A DNA stretch of 64,000 nucleotides from Alisma plantago-aquatica (lineage: Eukaryota; Streptophyta; Magnoliopsida; Alismatales; Alismataceae), in the NCBI GenBank assembly GCA_963693085.1, contig OY856411.1, forward strand, positions 114,072,767 to 114,136,766, written 5' to 3'. A program made the translations under genes and the position numbers. The notes beneath the pieces were generated by a model. It was not told where the DNA came from and ran no database searches. It was given only the letters and a program-made list of their open reading frames with translations. How positions within the stretch are numbered: position 1 is the first letter of the stretch; the number at the start of each line of letters is the position of its first letter. This document shows, one piece after another, positions 34,384 through 46,833 of this stretch.

Positions 34384-34800
34384 TCAGCATAGGAGAGGAA
34401 TAGGAGTAGGTGGAAGATGTATCACTGATGGGGGTGAGGAGGAGGAACGATGGTAGAAGAAGTAGCAGTGTCGGTAGAAGAAGAAGCATCGGGTGGAGGA
34501 GGAGGATGAGCAGTGGTGTCGATGGCATCGATGGAATGGAGGATGAGTAGCAAATTCAACATAATGGGTGAGGAGTAGCATCAAAGGAATGGAGGAGGAG
34601 GAGATGTAGCATGAATAGAATAGAGGAGGAGCGACAACATCAATGGAATGGAGGAGGAGCAGAGCAGGATTCGACGGAATGGAGGAGGACCGGCGGCGTC
34701 GATAAAATGGAGGAAGAGCAGCATTACCAGCATAATGGAGGAGGAGGAGCGATGGAATTGTCAAAGTAGTAGTGTTCTAGAGAAAGAAGGAGAGGGGAAA
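34384..34800. repeat. Degenerate purine-rich minisatellite (GGAGGA)
   Basis: Units of roughly 40 bp built on AATGGAGGAGGAGCAG recur about eight times with strong strand asymmetry (few C, abundant G and A). It lies inside the CACTA element before its right subterminal zone. The serine/leucine-rich frame on the opposite strand is a by-product of the repeat. Confidence 0.8.
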
Positions 34801-35439
34801 GAGGAGAAGAGGGTTTCATGTGGGGTTTAAGTAAAGTATACATGTCTGGTTATTATAAAAAAAATTGACTACTTAAACCAATATCGTTGGTTAATTTAAA
34901 ATATCACTGACAATTTATGCCCGCACAAACCTATAGTGTCATTCAAATACATCAAAACCGATGGCTAACAATTCATCCCAGTGACACCTACTTCATTGGT
35001 TTTAGTCATGACAACCGATGAGATAATCCAATTTGGTGGGAAAAAATTCCACGGGACGTGTAAGCGTATTCCTTTCTTGTCCATTTTTGTAGGAAAACCG
35101 ATGACATAGACAGATGAGAAATATAATGATACGTTTAGCCTGCACCCATTTATCTTGTCAATCTTTTTACTAGAAGCTGACAAAATAGGGGTTTTGGAGG
35201 TAGATTAAATGCCTCCCAAAAATTTGCAATAAATTGTATTTTCCTAGGCGGTCTATCTCATCGATTTGTTTGTGAAATAACTGACAAGATAAATAAAGTG
35301 CAGCCCAAGTTTTCTCAAATGACCAATCACAGTGGTTTTCTTTAAGGAACAGCGAGATACATTACGTCGCTGGTTTCCCTTGGAAATGATCCAGGCCTTC
35401 TCATGATGCCAAGCCAAAATGATACTCCACCTTTCCCCC

Positions 35440-36240
35440 ATGCATTGGATGAGCCCTCATTCTCCAAAAGGAGGAATAAGCACAATGTTGACATTCTTGA
35501 AATATTTAAACAAGTGAAGTTGAATATCTTTTCGCTTGATACAATAAAGATAATTCCATCTTATGCATAATTTCTCAAGGATGTGTTCACATTAAAGAGG
35601 AAGGCCATGAGGAGAATACCCAATAAATTGGAGGCCAACAAGAAAGTGAGATTCCACTACAACATGCTCTCCCCTTACCTCTCATTCCATGCCACATCGT
35701 TGTCCTTCTTATTGAGAAATCATTGCTTGATTTAGGGTCTAGCGTGAATCTAATGCCCTATAGTGTCTATCTTGAATTAGGATTTGGTAAGATAAAGCTA
35801 ACAATTCTAATCTTCAAGTGAACAATCGGTACATTAAGACTGCCAAGGGGTAGGGTGGATGATGTGTTGGTGATGATTGGCATGGATAAATTAGTAGTTT
35901 CCCAAATGAATTCAATGGTATTGATATGGAGTTGAAGGACAAGAAGAATGCTATAATCTTTGGGAGGCCATTATTGATATCCATGTGCACACTAGTAGAA
36001 TGATGGTGACGTTCATGGATAGGATTTGAAATATAAAAATATCTATGACTTTATCAAGATAAATGAAAGAGAAGGTCAAACTGAGGGTGATCGTCTTGAG
36101 GACCCATGTGATGACTGGAATGAGGAAAAGTGTATGAATGCATTTGAGAGAGTTGTTTATTATAAGGGAGGAACATTGTATTGGAAATTTTTGATGATGA
36201 GAATAACACCCGTGCCCAGTTGAAGGCAATAAACATATAA
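35440..36240 (+). pseudogene. Athila-like gag end and protease fragment
   Basis: NVDILEIFKQVKLNIFSLDTIKIIPSYA and FLKDVFTLKRKAMRRI (35,490-35,630) match the conserved segment before the Athila protease. It is followed by a damaged retropepsin region: EKSLLDLGSSVNLMPYSVY-like sequence near 35,720-35,770, with a GRPLLISM-like end near 35,960. The catalytic motif sits in a shifted frame. This fragment covers a part of the element that is missing at 7,640, but nothing shows that the two were one copy. Confidence 0.7.
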
Positions 36241-36249
36241 CTAGTGTGT

Positions 36250-37615
36250 GGTGACCCACATAGGTTTGAAAAAATTTTCATTTAATCCTTGATTTTTTGG
36301 TTAAATTTTCTATAGTTTGTGTTTATACATCCCAAGAAACATACACATATATCACACTTGGTAGTTTTTTTTGTTTTTGATTCATCTTATAATAGGAACT
36401 TAGCCAAAATAATGATCCATGGAGTTGCCAAATCAGTTGGGGTTCCAAGATGAAAAGAACAGATTGATGAATTGAACATCAAGTTGCCCAAAATGGTTGC
36501 TCTCTTGAAAATAGTCATGGCAAGGATTGACTGAAATGATCATTCTCCTCATAGAAGTTAGTGGTAATCATTGGCCCACACTATTTGTGTGATACACAAT
36601 CTCATAGCTCCAAAATCATTACCCTACTATCCTAAGCCTTCATTTCATGTTGTGAACATCATGATTCAAAGCCTAAGTGATAGGGTGGTAAGCCCAATTT
36701 GCATTGTTCATTTTTTTATATTTTTCCTAAGATGATCAATTGACTTGTGACCTTACCCACCATCTCCATTCTTCTTCTTCTTTTTTGCACCCATTGCATG
36801 TCATATATCTTAATTCATGCATTTTTCATGATTTTTCAAAAAAAATGTATTCTTTTCATGTCATTCATTGGCATTGCATTGGTGTTTTTTTGTATGTTCT
36901 TAGTTAAAGTTTTCTTTCATGTCATTTATAGCTTATTCGAGTAGACCTTGATGTGAGTAGGGGAAATTTGAACAACTTCTCTAAATCTATCTAGATTTGA
37001 AGTTGATTATCTAAAATCATGTTTCAACTTGATCACTATCTTTCTTTATTTGAACTAGTTTTAATGACCTTTGATAAGTTCATTCAGATTGAAATTTGTT
37101 TTTAGATTATCCATGTCTTGAATCCATGCAAGTTTTTCATCCCTCTTATGAAATGAATGTGTGGTTCGATTGGAGCAAACAATTGACACTTAGGGCTATT
37201 CATTTGTTGTGAAAAGACTTGGGTTTGACATATCTCAATTCATCATGGTTTTTCCTTCTTGTGTCAAGATTTCTTGGATTATCTTGTATGTAGGAATCCT
37301 TAGGTGAAATCCTTACTAGTGACCACTCTCCTAATCCACCTTCTTCCATCACTTCATATCCCTCTAAATCATGAACATATGTCAAAAGGCACAAAGAGAA
37401 GCCTTGCCCACCCTCTAAAATCTTAGGATGGACAACCCTTCCTCCCTCTACGCTTCACTCCTACCACCATATATCCCTAGCTAAAAAAAGCAAAGAAAAA
37501 GAAAACTGTAGAAAGAAGATAAAAAATGCTCCTATATAATATAATCTATGTAAAGAAAATAAAAGATGAGTTCTAGTATTTAATAGCACTCCAATCTCTT
37601 TCTAGTATCATTTAT
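36250..37615. other. No gene recognised
   Basis: AT-rich DNA with no conserved frame. It may be the decayed remainder of the preceding Athila-like fragment. Confidence 0.35.
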
Positions 37616-37619
37616 TCTA

Positions 37620-37768
37620 TTTGATACCATCAGAGAGAAAAAGAAGGCTTTTCCATATATTTGATAAGAGGAATCCCCATCCTTTATATAGAAGAAGAGG
37701 GAAGCATAGAGACTTTAGACTGAACTTTAATGGGAAAAGACACACTTGGGGCCATATACAAATAGACT
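37620..37768 (-). repeat. Direct repeat copy 1, small LTR-like
   Basis: It shares with 38,582-38,731 the start TTTGATACCAT and the phrase GATAAGAGGAATCCCC. On the minus strand it contains a TATA box (CTATATAAAGG, near 37,690), consistent with LTR promoter DNA. Confidence 0.6.
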
Positions 37769-38581
37769 CAAATAACACTAGAAATGATGAATGAGATGGA
37801 AGGGAGGTAGATGTGGGGCAGCATGAGTATTAGTTTCATTACTTGCATGATTGGACTATATATCATTGACATTGGCAGCAACATGATACAACTGTTGTGT
37901 CTACAAAGAAAACAAAAGTCCCGAGATCACAATTAAGGTATAAGAAAAAGGATAGATACCTAAGAAATAATTGAGGCATCCAATAATCATTTGCCTTTTC
38001 CATGAGACCCGAGGATGAGAACCGATTCAAAGGCAATGTGGAACGCGGTCTTGATGGACCTGCTAAAAATATTTTTCCCAAACAATTGTGAGGACCAATG
38101 CTTGGAGACAATGCTCAATTGAGTTGTGTCCTAGGATAGATGAGCTTCCTCCGATTAGATTCATGCAAACTAGAATTATGGGGGAACATATTGGCAAAGA
38201 GGGAACCTCCTGTGGGCACCATGAGATGTAGTGTGGCCCTGGGTGGATAACTTGGGAGGACAGTTTTATGTTGCACCAATACAATTTAGAATTGCTTCTT
38301 TATATAGATACATGTGTGGATCATGAGGTAGATAGATATCGTATGAAGGATCTTGATAGTATGGAGATGAATCTGTTGAGGTTGAGTGTTGGGGAGGACT
38401 AGTGGAGGTACAAATTGGGAAAAAGAGCACTAATAAAAGATTGAATTTTTAATGAAAGAATAACAAAGGAGATGGTCATGAAGGTCGGGATGATGTCTGG
38501 AGGGAAGCCAAGTCAAGAAAGATGATAGCCGCACGTAGGCAAAGTCTCTCTCCTTTTACTCCCTAGGGTTAGGATATGTGG
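37769..38581. other. Segment between the two direct repeats
   Basis: There is no recognisable protein. An 82-codon minus-strand frame (38,111-37,863) has no family match that I recognise. If the flanking repeats are LTRs this is the internal domain of a miniature (TRIM-like) element. Confidence 0.35.
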
Positions 38582-38731
38582 TTTGATACCATGTCAAAGA
38601 GAAAATGAAGTCTTTTTGATATATTTGATAAGAGGAATCCCCTCCCTTTATATATGAGAAGGGGGAAGCATACAGACTTTAGACTAAACCTTAATGAGCC
38701 AAGAAACACTTAGGTCCATATAAAATAGACT
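38582..38731 (-). repeat. Direct repeat copy 2, small LTR-like
   Basis: TTTGATACCA at its left edge resembles an initiator-Met primer site (TGGTATCA on the minus strand), followed by TGTCAAAGAG as a possible LTR end. The minus-strand TATA (CATATATAAAGG, near 38,655) matches the position in copy 1. Confidence 0.6.
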
Positions 38732-39675
38732 TACATAATTAAATTAATTAGATTAATTAGACTCTCTAATACATACCTTTGGTCTAGGAACATCAAACAT
38801 AGCCCACTTCTCCCCATACATAGCCGAATGGATCACTTAGGGTGGGTTCGATCATGAGAGCGATTCCATATGAACAGAACAATAATCCTAATTGTTTTAG
38901 GGAATTCCTCATAACAAACATTTTTACTCAGAGCTTTATGAATGTGATTTGCATGAGAATCGGTGCCTTGTAGTGTTAGAAGGATAAAGGGATGCGAATT
39001 ACATGTATAGATCCATGCTTGTGTTCAATTAGATAATAATAATCACAATGAGTAATTTATTAGTTCTTAATTGATGGAATTGAAAATGAGATTTAGTTGG
39101 AGCATATTTTAGGAGAAGTAGGTTTAAACCTTTGGGTGGTGATGGAGCACTAGATTGGGTTTCATATTATATATTTTTCCTTTCATTCACATCATGATTT
39201 TCCATTGTGCATGTTATATTCCCAATAATTGTTTTTATCATCAAATGCATTTATGGATGCTTTTCTACATATTTTAGGTACTCTAATCACTATCTAATAG
39301 AAGTGAGAGAAGGAAGTTGATCTTAGAGCTTCCCCAACAATGGAGAAGTTAAGATTACCTCCAAGAACACTCCCAACCTATCGCAAGTGAACATGGATTG
39401 GTTTTGAGCAAAGAGCATCATAGATGGAAATACTGAAGATGCAGGCGAATGGAGGAACCCCAAAATAGCCATGGAAATTTCCCACAACCATGCTACAAAT
39501 CCCTTAATTATATTACAATTCTAGTTTTTGAAGAAAGTGATGTAGTTAGCCACCGCAATCGTGGCAAAAACCATTCACACAACCTTCCTCTTTAGCACAA
39601 CCCTCCTCCTCCACTAGACACCATGATCATGGTACTCACCAAGGTTGTGCTACCTATTGAGAAATATGGCATCAT
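38732..39675. other. No gene recognised
   Basis: AT-rich DNA between the small repeat pair and the copia element. Nothing supportable was seen. Confidence 0.4.
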
Positions 39676-41528
39676 ATATGGCAGCGGAAACACAAAATTT
39701 ACTAACATATTCCCCTAAGAAAGCAGATCATGTCAAAAACTATGAAGTGGGAATGAGGGTTTCAAGGCATATACATGGTCCTGCAACATGTCCAACGACT
39801 ATCTCTTATTGCAACACGCTTCTTTCTCCAAATTCCACCAAGATAGTTGATGTCGTCGGCCTCCTAATCTGGCACCAGGAAAGGTGGTCGATGGCATCCT
39901 CCTAGCGGGTGGCAAAGGCCTTCTCGCCTCGGTAGTAGTCCACATGAACCACTAGGAACTCATGTCATTCTTTTAGAATAGAGAAGAAGTATTTGTCCCT
40001 TCTAGTCAATGTGCTAGCATCGACCTACTCGACCTATTATCTCTCCCTTGATGTCCCTCCCTTTTACAGGTAGGACTTGTTTGTGTGCTCATGTTACCAC
40101 AACAGTGAGAAGATAATAATTTTCAGAGATTATTTTTGTGTCTCTAGAAGTCCTCGACCACCCCTCTACTTATAGGAGGGTCAGGGTTAGGATTTCCATA
40201 TCAATTGGGAGTCAAAAATATGGAATTTCATGAATTTTCTGGAACCTACGAATGATGAACCAGTCAGTTCACCATGTTTCCCATTCACAATTGGATTGCC
40301 TTTGAATATCTTATCGATGCACAACATAACATTAGTATCAATCCTTGATCCAATCTCATTGATGAACCGAACGATCAGTTTACAACCTAAACTAGTCAGT
40401 TCATACATCTGAGTCAATCCATTCACTTGTTGAATCATTCATTTTAGAGTGTTGATTGTCAATCTTGTTTAAATGAATAACTAACACTATCTTAACCAAG
40501 TTAAAACTATATTCATGAGTAAACCCCTTTTCTAGGTGTATCCTATGTGTGTAACCTATAGGTTCCAAGTTATGTTGGCAGTGAGTGCCCATAACCAACT
40601 TATGACATCACAAGCAATGAGTGGCATCTAGAAAGACATCATTTCTAGCCAAGTAATCGAAAAATTGAAGAACAACTTCAACCTACAATCTGTGATTAGT
40701 GTTATAGTGATCGTATGGTTCCTTTGTCTCTAATATTCAGATTGAACTCGAGGCATGGTATTGTCATCCTCTTCAACATTCAATCCATGTTCCTTTAACT
40801 ACAAAAGATTCTCTGAGATATATGTGAGCTCAATATCACACATTGACTCACATGATCATGGCCATGCATTTCTTAGTCTCGCTTATCAAATGGCCAAGAT
40901 ATTAAACTCATGTAGGAGGGAAAAACCCCATCTCCATCACTCAAATTCATTCCCCATGTGTCATAATGTATCTGAGCATCACCTTTATGGTAACCCTTAT
41001 TCAAGGTAACATTGGATGTTGTCAAATTACATCGAACAACATGTGATGAGAGTAGTGATTTTAGGTATAAGAACCATAATCTCCTTCATCACTATGAGAG
41101 ATGATTTTGACTACCATTCAATGGTTTCCATGCATCACTCTCAAGGTAGGTCTATCTGACACACTATTCTCTAACAAGTATCTATGTGTTTGGTTTTACA
41201 TCACATATCATGACAAATGAGATTATGTCATCAACCAACACACACTCTAGTCTCATGTGTTAATGTTTTCTATAATCTTCCACAATAACAACAAATTAGG
41301 GACACAACAAGAATGTATATTCTCTTAGCGTCTGTATGATCTTATTGTTCAAGTCCTCAAACTAAATACATACTTTGTTGATTAACATAACTTTTTAGAC
41401 ATTTATTATGTAACATCATTATTTCATAACTAAATAAAATATATTAAATGGAAGATTGCCTTTATTTTTTTACAATATATGCCATTACAATCAACATATG
41501 ATTGGCTTTCTGGGCATATATACCAATA
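39676..41528 (-). repeat. 3' LTR of the copia element
   Basis: It aligns with 46,834-48,775 throughout. Examples are 'gcatcctcctagcgggtgg' near 39,893 and 47,052, and the shared end GGGCATATATACCAA. It ends CAATA where the partner has CAACA. It lacks the 97-bp insertion found in the right copy. Confidence 0.85.
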
Positions 41529-41599
41529 GACTCCCACTTTCACTTAGAGCCAATAACCTTGAACTGAATCCCAAGTTATCTAACATGAACTTCAAGCTT

Positions 41600-43020
41600 C
41601 TATTGTGAAAGTGCATTTTTCAAGGGATCAACTACATTGGCTTCAGTTGGTACTCTACAAATCTTCACATCTCCTCATTGTGAAATTTCTCATACGATAC
41701 GGAACCACCTTTGTATGTGCTTGGAACCCTAATGTGATCTAGGTTCCTTAGCTTGTGCAATAGCTCCATTGTTATCACAATATATCTCAATTGCATCGCT
41801 GCTACTTGGAACCACCCCAATTTTAGAAATGAACTTCTCAATTCAAATAGCCTTCTTTGTTGCATTGGATGCAGCAATATACTCAGCCTCTGTTGTAGAA
41901 TCATCAATTGTTTCTTGCTTGGAACTCTTCCAACTTACAACTCTATTGTTGAGGCAAAGCACAAATCCTAATTTCTATCCATAGTCATCTTTGTTAGTTT
42001 GGAATCTTACATCGGTGTAACCTTTGGGCACAATCTCTTCCTCACCACCATAGACAAGGAATTGATCATTAGTTCTTTTCAAGTACCTAAGTATGTTCTT
42101 CACAGAAGACCAATGAGCCTACCCAGATCTGACTGATATCTTCTCTTCATGCTAAAGGCATATGAGACATTTGGGTGATTACATAATGTTTAGTACATGA
42201 TAGATCCAATTACAGATGCATATAGAATCTTACTTCCCTTTATACACAAGAATTGGGATATTGAGCTCTAGATATAGTAGCACCATGAGAAATGGGAAAG
42301 TTTCCTCTCTTTGAGTTCTCCATTTTGAACCTCTTCAATAGTTTGTCAATGTATGTTCTTTGACTTAGTCCAAGAAGCCTTCTAGATCTATCTCTATAGA
42401 TCTTGATTCCTAATATATAGGAACCTTCAACTAAGTCCTTCATAGAGATTGTATATCCAAGCCAGGTCTTTACCATCTCTAAAATAGGGATGTCAATCCC
42501 CATCAATAGTATGTCATCCACATACAATATGAGGAATACAATCATGCTCCCATTAACCTTCTTGTAAAATCATGGTTCATCTTCATTTTGATTAAAGCCA
42601 AACTCTTTGACAGTTTCATCAAATTGAACATCCTAGTCTGAGATGCTTTCTTCAATCCATAGATAGACCTTTGTATCTTACAGACTTTATCATATACACA
42701 ACCTCAAGAAGATTCCAATTAAGAAATTTCGTTTTAACATCCATCTTCCAGATCTCATAGTCATGATAAGTTGCAATGGCAAGCATGATCTTGATGGACT
42801 TAACTATGGAAACTGGAGAAAAGGTTTCATCATAGTCAACACCTTGAACTTGTCTAAAACCCTTTGCAATAAATTGATGTTTGTAAGTTTGTACATTACC
42901 ATCCATGTCAGTCTTTGTCTTGAAGATCCACTTGCACCCTGTGGGTTTCAACCCTTTAGGTGGATCTACCAAGGTCCATACCTTGTTCATGTATTTGGAT
43001 TCCATCCACATCTCATGACC
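41600..43020 (-). pseudogene. Copia reverse transcriptase and RNase H, broken
   Basis: RT starts near 43,011 with VWTLVDPPKGLKPTGCKWIFK. It continues GVDYDETFSPVSIVKSIK and WKMDVKTKFLN, has a gap with shifts, then LILYVDDILLMG (YVDD at 42,524-42,513) and MKDLVEGSYILGIKIYRDRS, SQRTYIDKLLKRF. RNase H remnants follow to 41,665 (AIYSASVVES-type region, STTEAEYIA-like, then ELGW…). The polymerase aspartates are present, but stops and shifts separate the blocks, so no full enzyme can be made. Confidence 0.85.
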
Positions 43021-43039
43021 TCAAGCCATTTCTTAGAAT

Positions 43040-44340
43040 TGGTACCTTAACAACTTCTAGGTAGGTAGTTGGCTCATTACCAATGACCGACTTATCGCCA
43101 TCCTGAGTTAGAAGATAATAAAAATTTTCTAGCTCAATGTGTATCCTACTAGATCTATGAGGTTCCTATGTTACATGAGGATTTGAGATTCCACAATGGT
43201 TTGTGACTTTCCATGTTCCTCTTATACCTCTACAAGTTCAATGCTTTCTTGTTGGTCATGGACTTCTTCGAGTTCTACTTTCCTCCCACTTATTCCTTTG
43301 GAAATGAATTCCTTTTCTAGGAATACAACATCCCTGGCAAAAAACACTTTATTGTCAGATAGCGTCTAAAAGTAGTATCCTTTGTTTTCCCTGGGATATC
43401 CAACAAAATCACATTTATCCAATTTGGGTCTAAACTTTTTGAAAAATTGCTTTCTCACATAAGCTTCACATCCCCAAATATTCATAAAATACATATGGGG
43501 AGGCTTCCCATACCATATCTCATTTGGTGTCTTCTGAACCGATTTAGATAGTACATGGTTTAGTGTGAATGTTGCAGTTTCTAAAGCATAACCTCAGAAG
43601 GAAGTCAGAAGTTTAGTAAAACTCATCATTGATCACACCATATCTAGAAATGTGAAATTCTTTCTTTCTAACACACCATTGTGTTGTGGTGTTCTAGGTG
43701 GAGTCCATTTTGATACAATACCACAATCTCACAGAAGGTCCTCAAACTCATGGCTTAAGTATTCTCCACCTCAATCATAATGAAGTGCCTTAATACTTTT
43801 ACCGAGTTGGTTATATACTTCATTCAGAAATCTTTGAACTTTTCAAGGGATGCTGACTTATGTTTCATCAAGTAAACATAACCATACCTAGTGAAGTCAT
43901 TAGTAAAGGTAATGAAGTATTGATAGCCACTTCTAGCATTTGTTCTAAAAGGGTTGCATACATCAGTATTTATGAGTCATAATAGATCACTAGACCTCTC
44001 ACTATTTCCAATGAAGGGAGTCTTTGTCATCTTGCCCAAAAAACAAGACTCACATGGCTCTAGTGTTTCAAAATCAAAATAGTCCAGATACCCATCTTTA
44101 TGGAGTGTAGAAAAGTGTTTCTTTTTTATGTGCCCTGGATGAAAATGCCAAAGATAGGTTTTGTTTGAGTTATTTAGTTTGTATCTTTTGGTATTTACAT
44201 CATAAACATTTGTCTTTATATCCTATAGATAAATACCATCAACAAATAAAGTCCATATACCCATATTTATGGAGTCTAGAAGTGTGCATCTCATTTTTGA
44301 AATAGAACATCGACTATTATTTATATAAAATTCATATCCA
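43040..44340 (-). pseudogene. Copia integrase, broken
   Basis: In pieces on the minus strand: a GAG-pre-integrase/HHCC remnant (44,160-44,000), YGYVYLMKHKSASLEKFKDF (near 43,885-43,825) from the catalytic core, and TPQHNGVLERKN (near 43,690-43,660) with the catalytic glutamate. A 'KPRYGKPPHMYFM…FGCEAYVRK' type segment (43,530-43,450) follows. Stops every 20-60 codons. Confidence 0.75.
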
Positions 44341-44347
44341 TCCTTGT

Positions 44348-45414
44348 TCATACAAAATATAGAAATAATGCTTCTATTAATGGCATGTAAAAAATGGTAG
44401 ATTTTAACTCTATTACAAGCCTCACAAGCAGAGATAAATTAAAGGTACCAATTGTAGTGGCAGTAACTCTTGCTCCATTTGCAACGCGTAGTTCGACCTT
44501 GCCCTTTCTTAAAGGCTTACTTCTTTTCATATCATGCATATTCGAAGATATGTGAGATCAACATCTAGTATCTAGTACCGAAGATGAAGAAGTAGATGAA
44601 TTTATATCAATAATGTATATACCTGAAGTGGAGATCATTGTCCATAACTTCTTCTTCTTGAGTCCCTTCAAGTGCAAAGGACATACTCCTTTTGCACTTT
44701 TCCCTATCTTTACCTTGATTGTGGAAGATTTGGAATGTAGCTTGTATTCAAAACACACTTCTTGGCCTTGACTTTTTCCTTAGACTCCAACCCATTGATC
44801 ACCATCATGGGTTTGTCCTTCTTCATTCATGTTTCAATATTTATCATCATGTTGAGCAATTTTGATAGCGGTCTAGACAAGCAACTTGAGTAGTAACACT
44901 CAATGAACTAGCTATATGATTTAGGAAATCATTGTAGAATCATATCCTTAGCTAAATCTTGGCTGAAATGGTATCCTAGTTTCTCTATATGTTCCACATA
45001 TCCAATCATATTGAGCACATGGGACTCTACAAGATCTCCTTTTGTCATCTAGCGCTCAAAGAGAAACTTTGTGACATTGTACTTTTCTGGCTTTACATGA
45101 ATCTAGTTAATATCCCTAAGATGTGTGTGCATCTCAAGAATCCCCATGTCTTCATGTTGTTTATGCAACTCATAGTTCATACAGCTTACCATAAGGTGTT
45201 TAATGTCCAAGACATTATTGGCATGCTTCCAATAAGCATCCACTTCAGCCCTAGGCACATCAGGAGTAGGTTCCTATGGTAGTATTGTATCAAGGACATT
45301 ATGTTCATCATTGAGAACCCTTATCAAACTCCATAGCCAGTCATAAAAATTCTTCTCATTCAGTTTTTCCTTCTTAAGAACTGATCGCAATGATGATATG
45401 TTATTGGTTTCCAT
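44348..45414 (-). pseudogene. Copia gag and protease region, broken
   Basis: The start at 45,414 is METNNISSLRSVLKKEKLNEKNFYDWLWSL-like, the copia gag entry, with the first stop after about 46 codons. Downstream a basic/zinc-knuckle remnant is followed by WTMISTSGIYIIDINSSTSSSSVLDTRC (44,640-44,560). That is the 'SSWVLDTGCGSHI' protease motif, in which the DTG catalytic triad has become DTR. Then RSKPLRKGKVELRVANGARV (44,525-44,450). The protease would be dead from the G-to-R change alone. Confidence 0.75.
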
Positions 45415-46650
45415 GTGATTCTATAAGAAAATTTTGCAACTTGTCAAAACACTTATAATATGATTTTATTGAAGTAAATTTGATGATGTTTAATTAGGTC
45501 TTTAATTTATTATCTCTCCAATTATTTTCTTTAAATTGTTAGCCCTCACATATCAATTTGGAAAATTGCAGCGTACAACCTTCTAGTGAGAGAAAATGCA
45601 AAACAATTGAGTTATTATCCGACCAACTCCAATATCCATAATCAATTATTAAGGTAGGCAACTTTTCCTAATTGTATCTTATACAATTCCTGGATAGATG
45701 GTATGTGCAAATCTTTGCCATAGTCATATGTATTCTTATAGGCACTTAATCTTACTAAGGTCACCTAGTTAAGTCTGACCCAAAAGCCAACACAATAATA
45801 ATGCACCCTTCTTGGCAGACCCACACAACTATCATCACAGTTCCACAAGATGAACAATGCACCATGATTGGCATGCCCATCCTTAGTCGATCAAGTTTTC
45901 ATGTGTATTTCTTATGGAAAGCATCTAAGACTTAATATTTTATTGAGGGATTTCATACTTATATAAATATATATACATATCCAATCACAACAGACTTATA
46001 TGTATCATACACATATTATATCTACAAATGAAAAATGCAATACTAAAACATGAGTGATGGTTATGGCCATTCTATTGTAATTCCTTGGAGCCACAAGGAA
46101 GGTACTACCACTTAAGGTCCACATCATATGTAGCAACCTATTGTTGATGAAGGTCTGTATTAGAACTAGTCTAGGTTGATTGATTCAACACTTGAATAAA
46201 TTGTTGGCTTTTAGGTTGGTCGTTTGGTCTTTAGGATCAGTCGTTTGGTCTCTAGCACTTGTGATGTCTGGACTCCTCTAGTCAATTGTTTGGGCCACCA
46301 GTCGATCGGTCGGCTCCTCCTATCATCTACCTCCTCGGTCCTCTAGTCAATTGGTTCATCTGTTGATCTGTTCAGCTCGTTAAGTGCAGAACGTCTTCTT
46401 TGCCATAATAGGAAATAAAAATTTTATAATCCTATTTAACATATTACATCGTAATAGGGAAACCTCGAGTTACATTGGAGGGGAGTATAGGAAGGAAAGC
46501 AATAATACTTTTACATATGGAAAAGGAGAGGGAGGCTCAGTATGCAAATTGTGATATGAACAGGAACATCCATCCAACCAAGCATAAAAGGTCTAGGATT
46601 ATAGGACATAACCATGTTTCCAATCACCATCAAAATGATTTTAAGGCGTC

Positions 46651-46654
<4 letters not shown>

Positions 46655-46692
<38 letters not shown>

Positions 46693-46707
46693 GTGTGTGT
46701 GTGTGTT
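46655..46707. repeat. Compound (TA)n-(TG)n microsatellite
   Basis: About 18 TA units (46,655-46,690) are followed by about 8 TG units. It lies in the copia 5' untranslated region between primer site and gag. Confidence 0.95.
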
Positions 46708-46833
46708 AAGGGATCATATGTGGTATTAATTGAAAATGTAAATTAATAATTTTCAATGTGCGTAACAAATGTTAGATAAATGTTACAAACCAAATTCCAA
46801 TCATATCAATAATCGACATGGCTTTGATATCAT

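Larger units (their letters stand above)
17573..35300 (-). mobile_element. CACTA (En/Spm) transposon, interrupted by a nested LINE
   Basis: The left end is CACTACTATGGAAATGGGG. The following TATCTCATTGGTTATTTT…ATCGATGG aligns with the reverse complement of the right end near 35,255-35,300 (TATCTTGTCAGTTATTT…ATCGATGA). Degenerate CATCGGTTATT / AACCGATG words crowd both subterminal zones (17,590-18,130 and 34,850-35,290), as in CACTA elements. A PF03004-type transposase gene lies on the minus strand inside. The right terminus has drifted to AAGTG and no 3-bp duplication is clear, so that boundary is approximate. Own sequence is about 5.1 kb; 21,719-34,332 is a later insertion. Confidence 0.65.

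Noticed and set aside
37863..38284. Minus-strand frames (82 and 73 codons) as a captured host gene in a TRIM-like element
   Set aside because: I recognise no family, the frames overlap each other and no intron or splice structure is visible.
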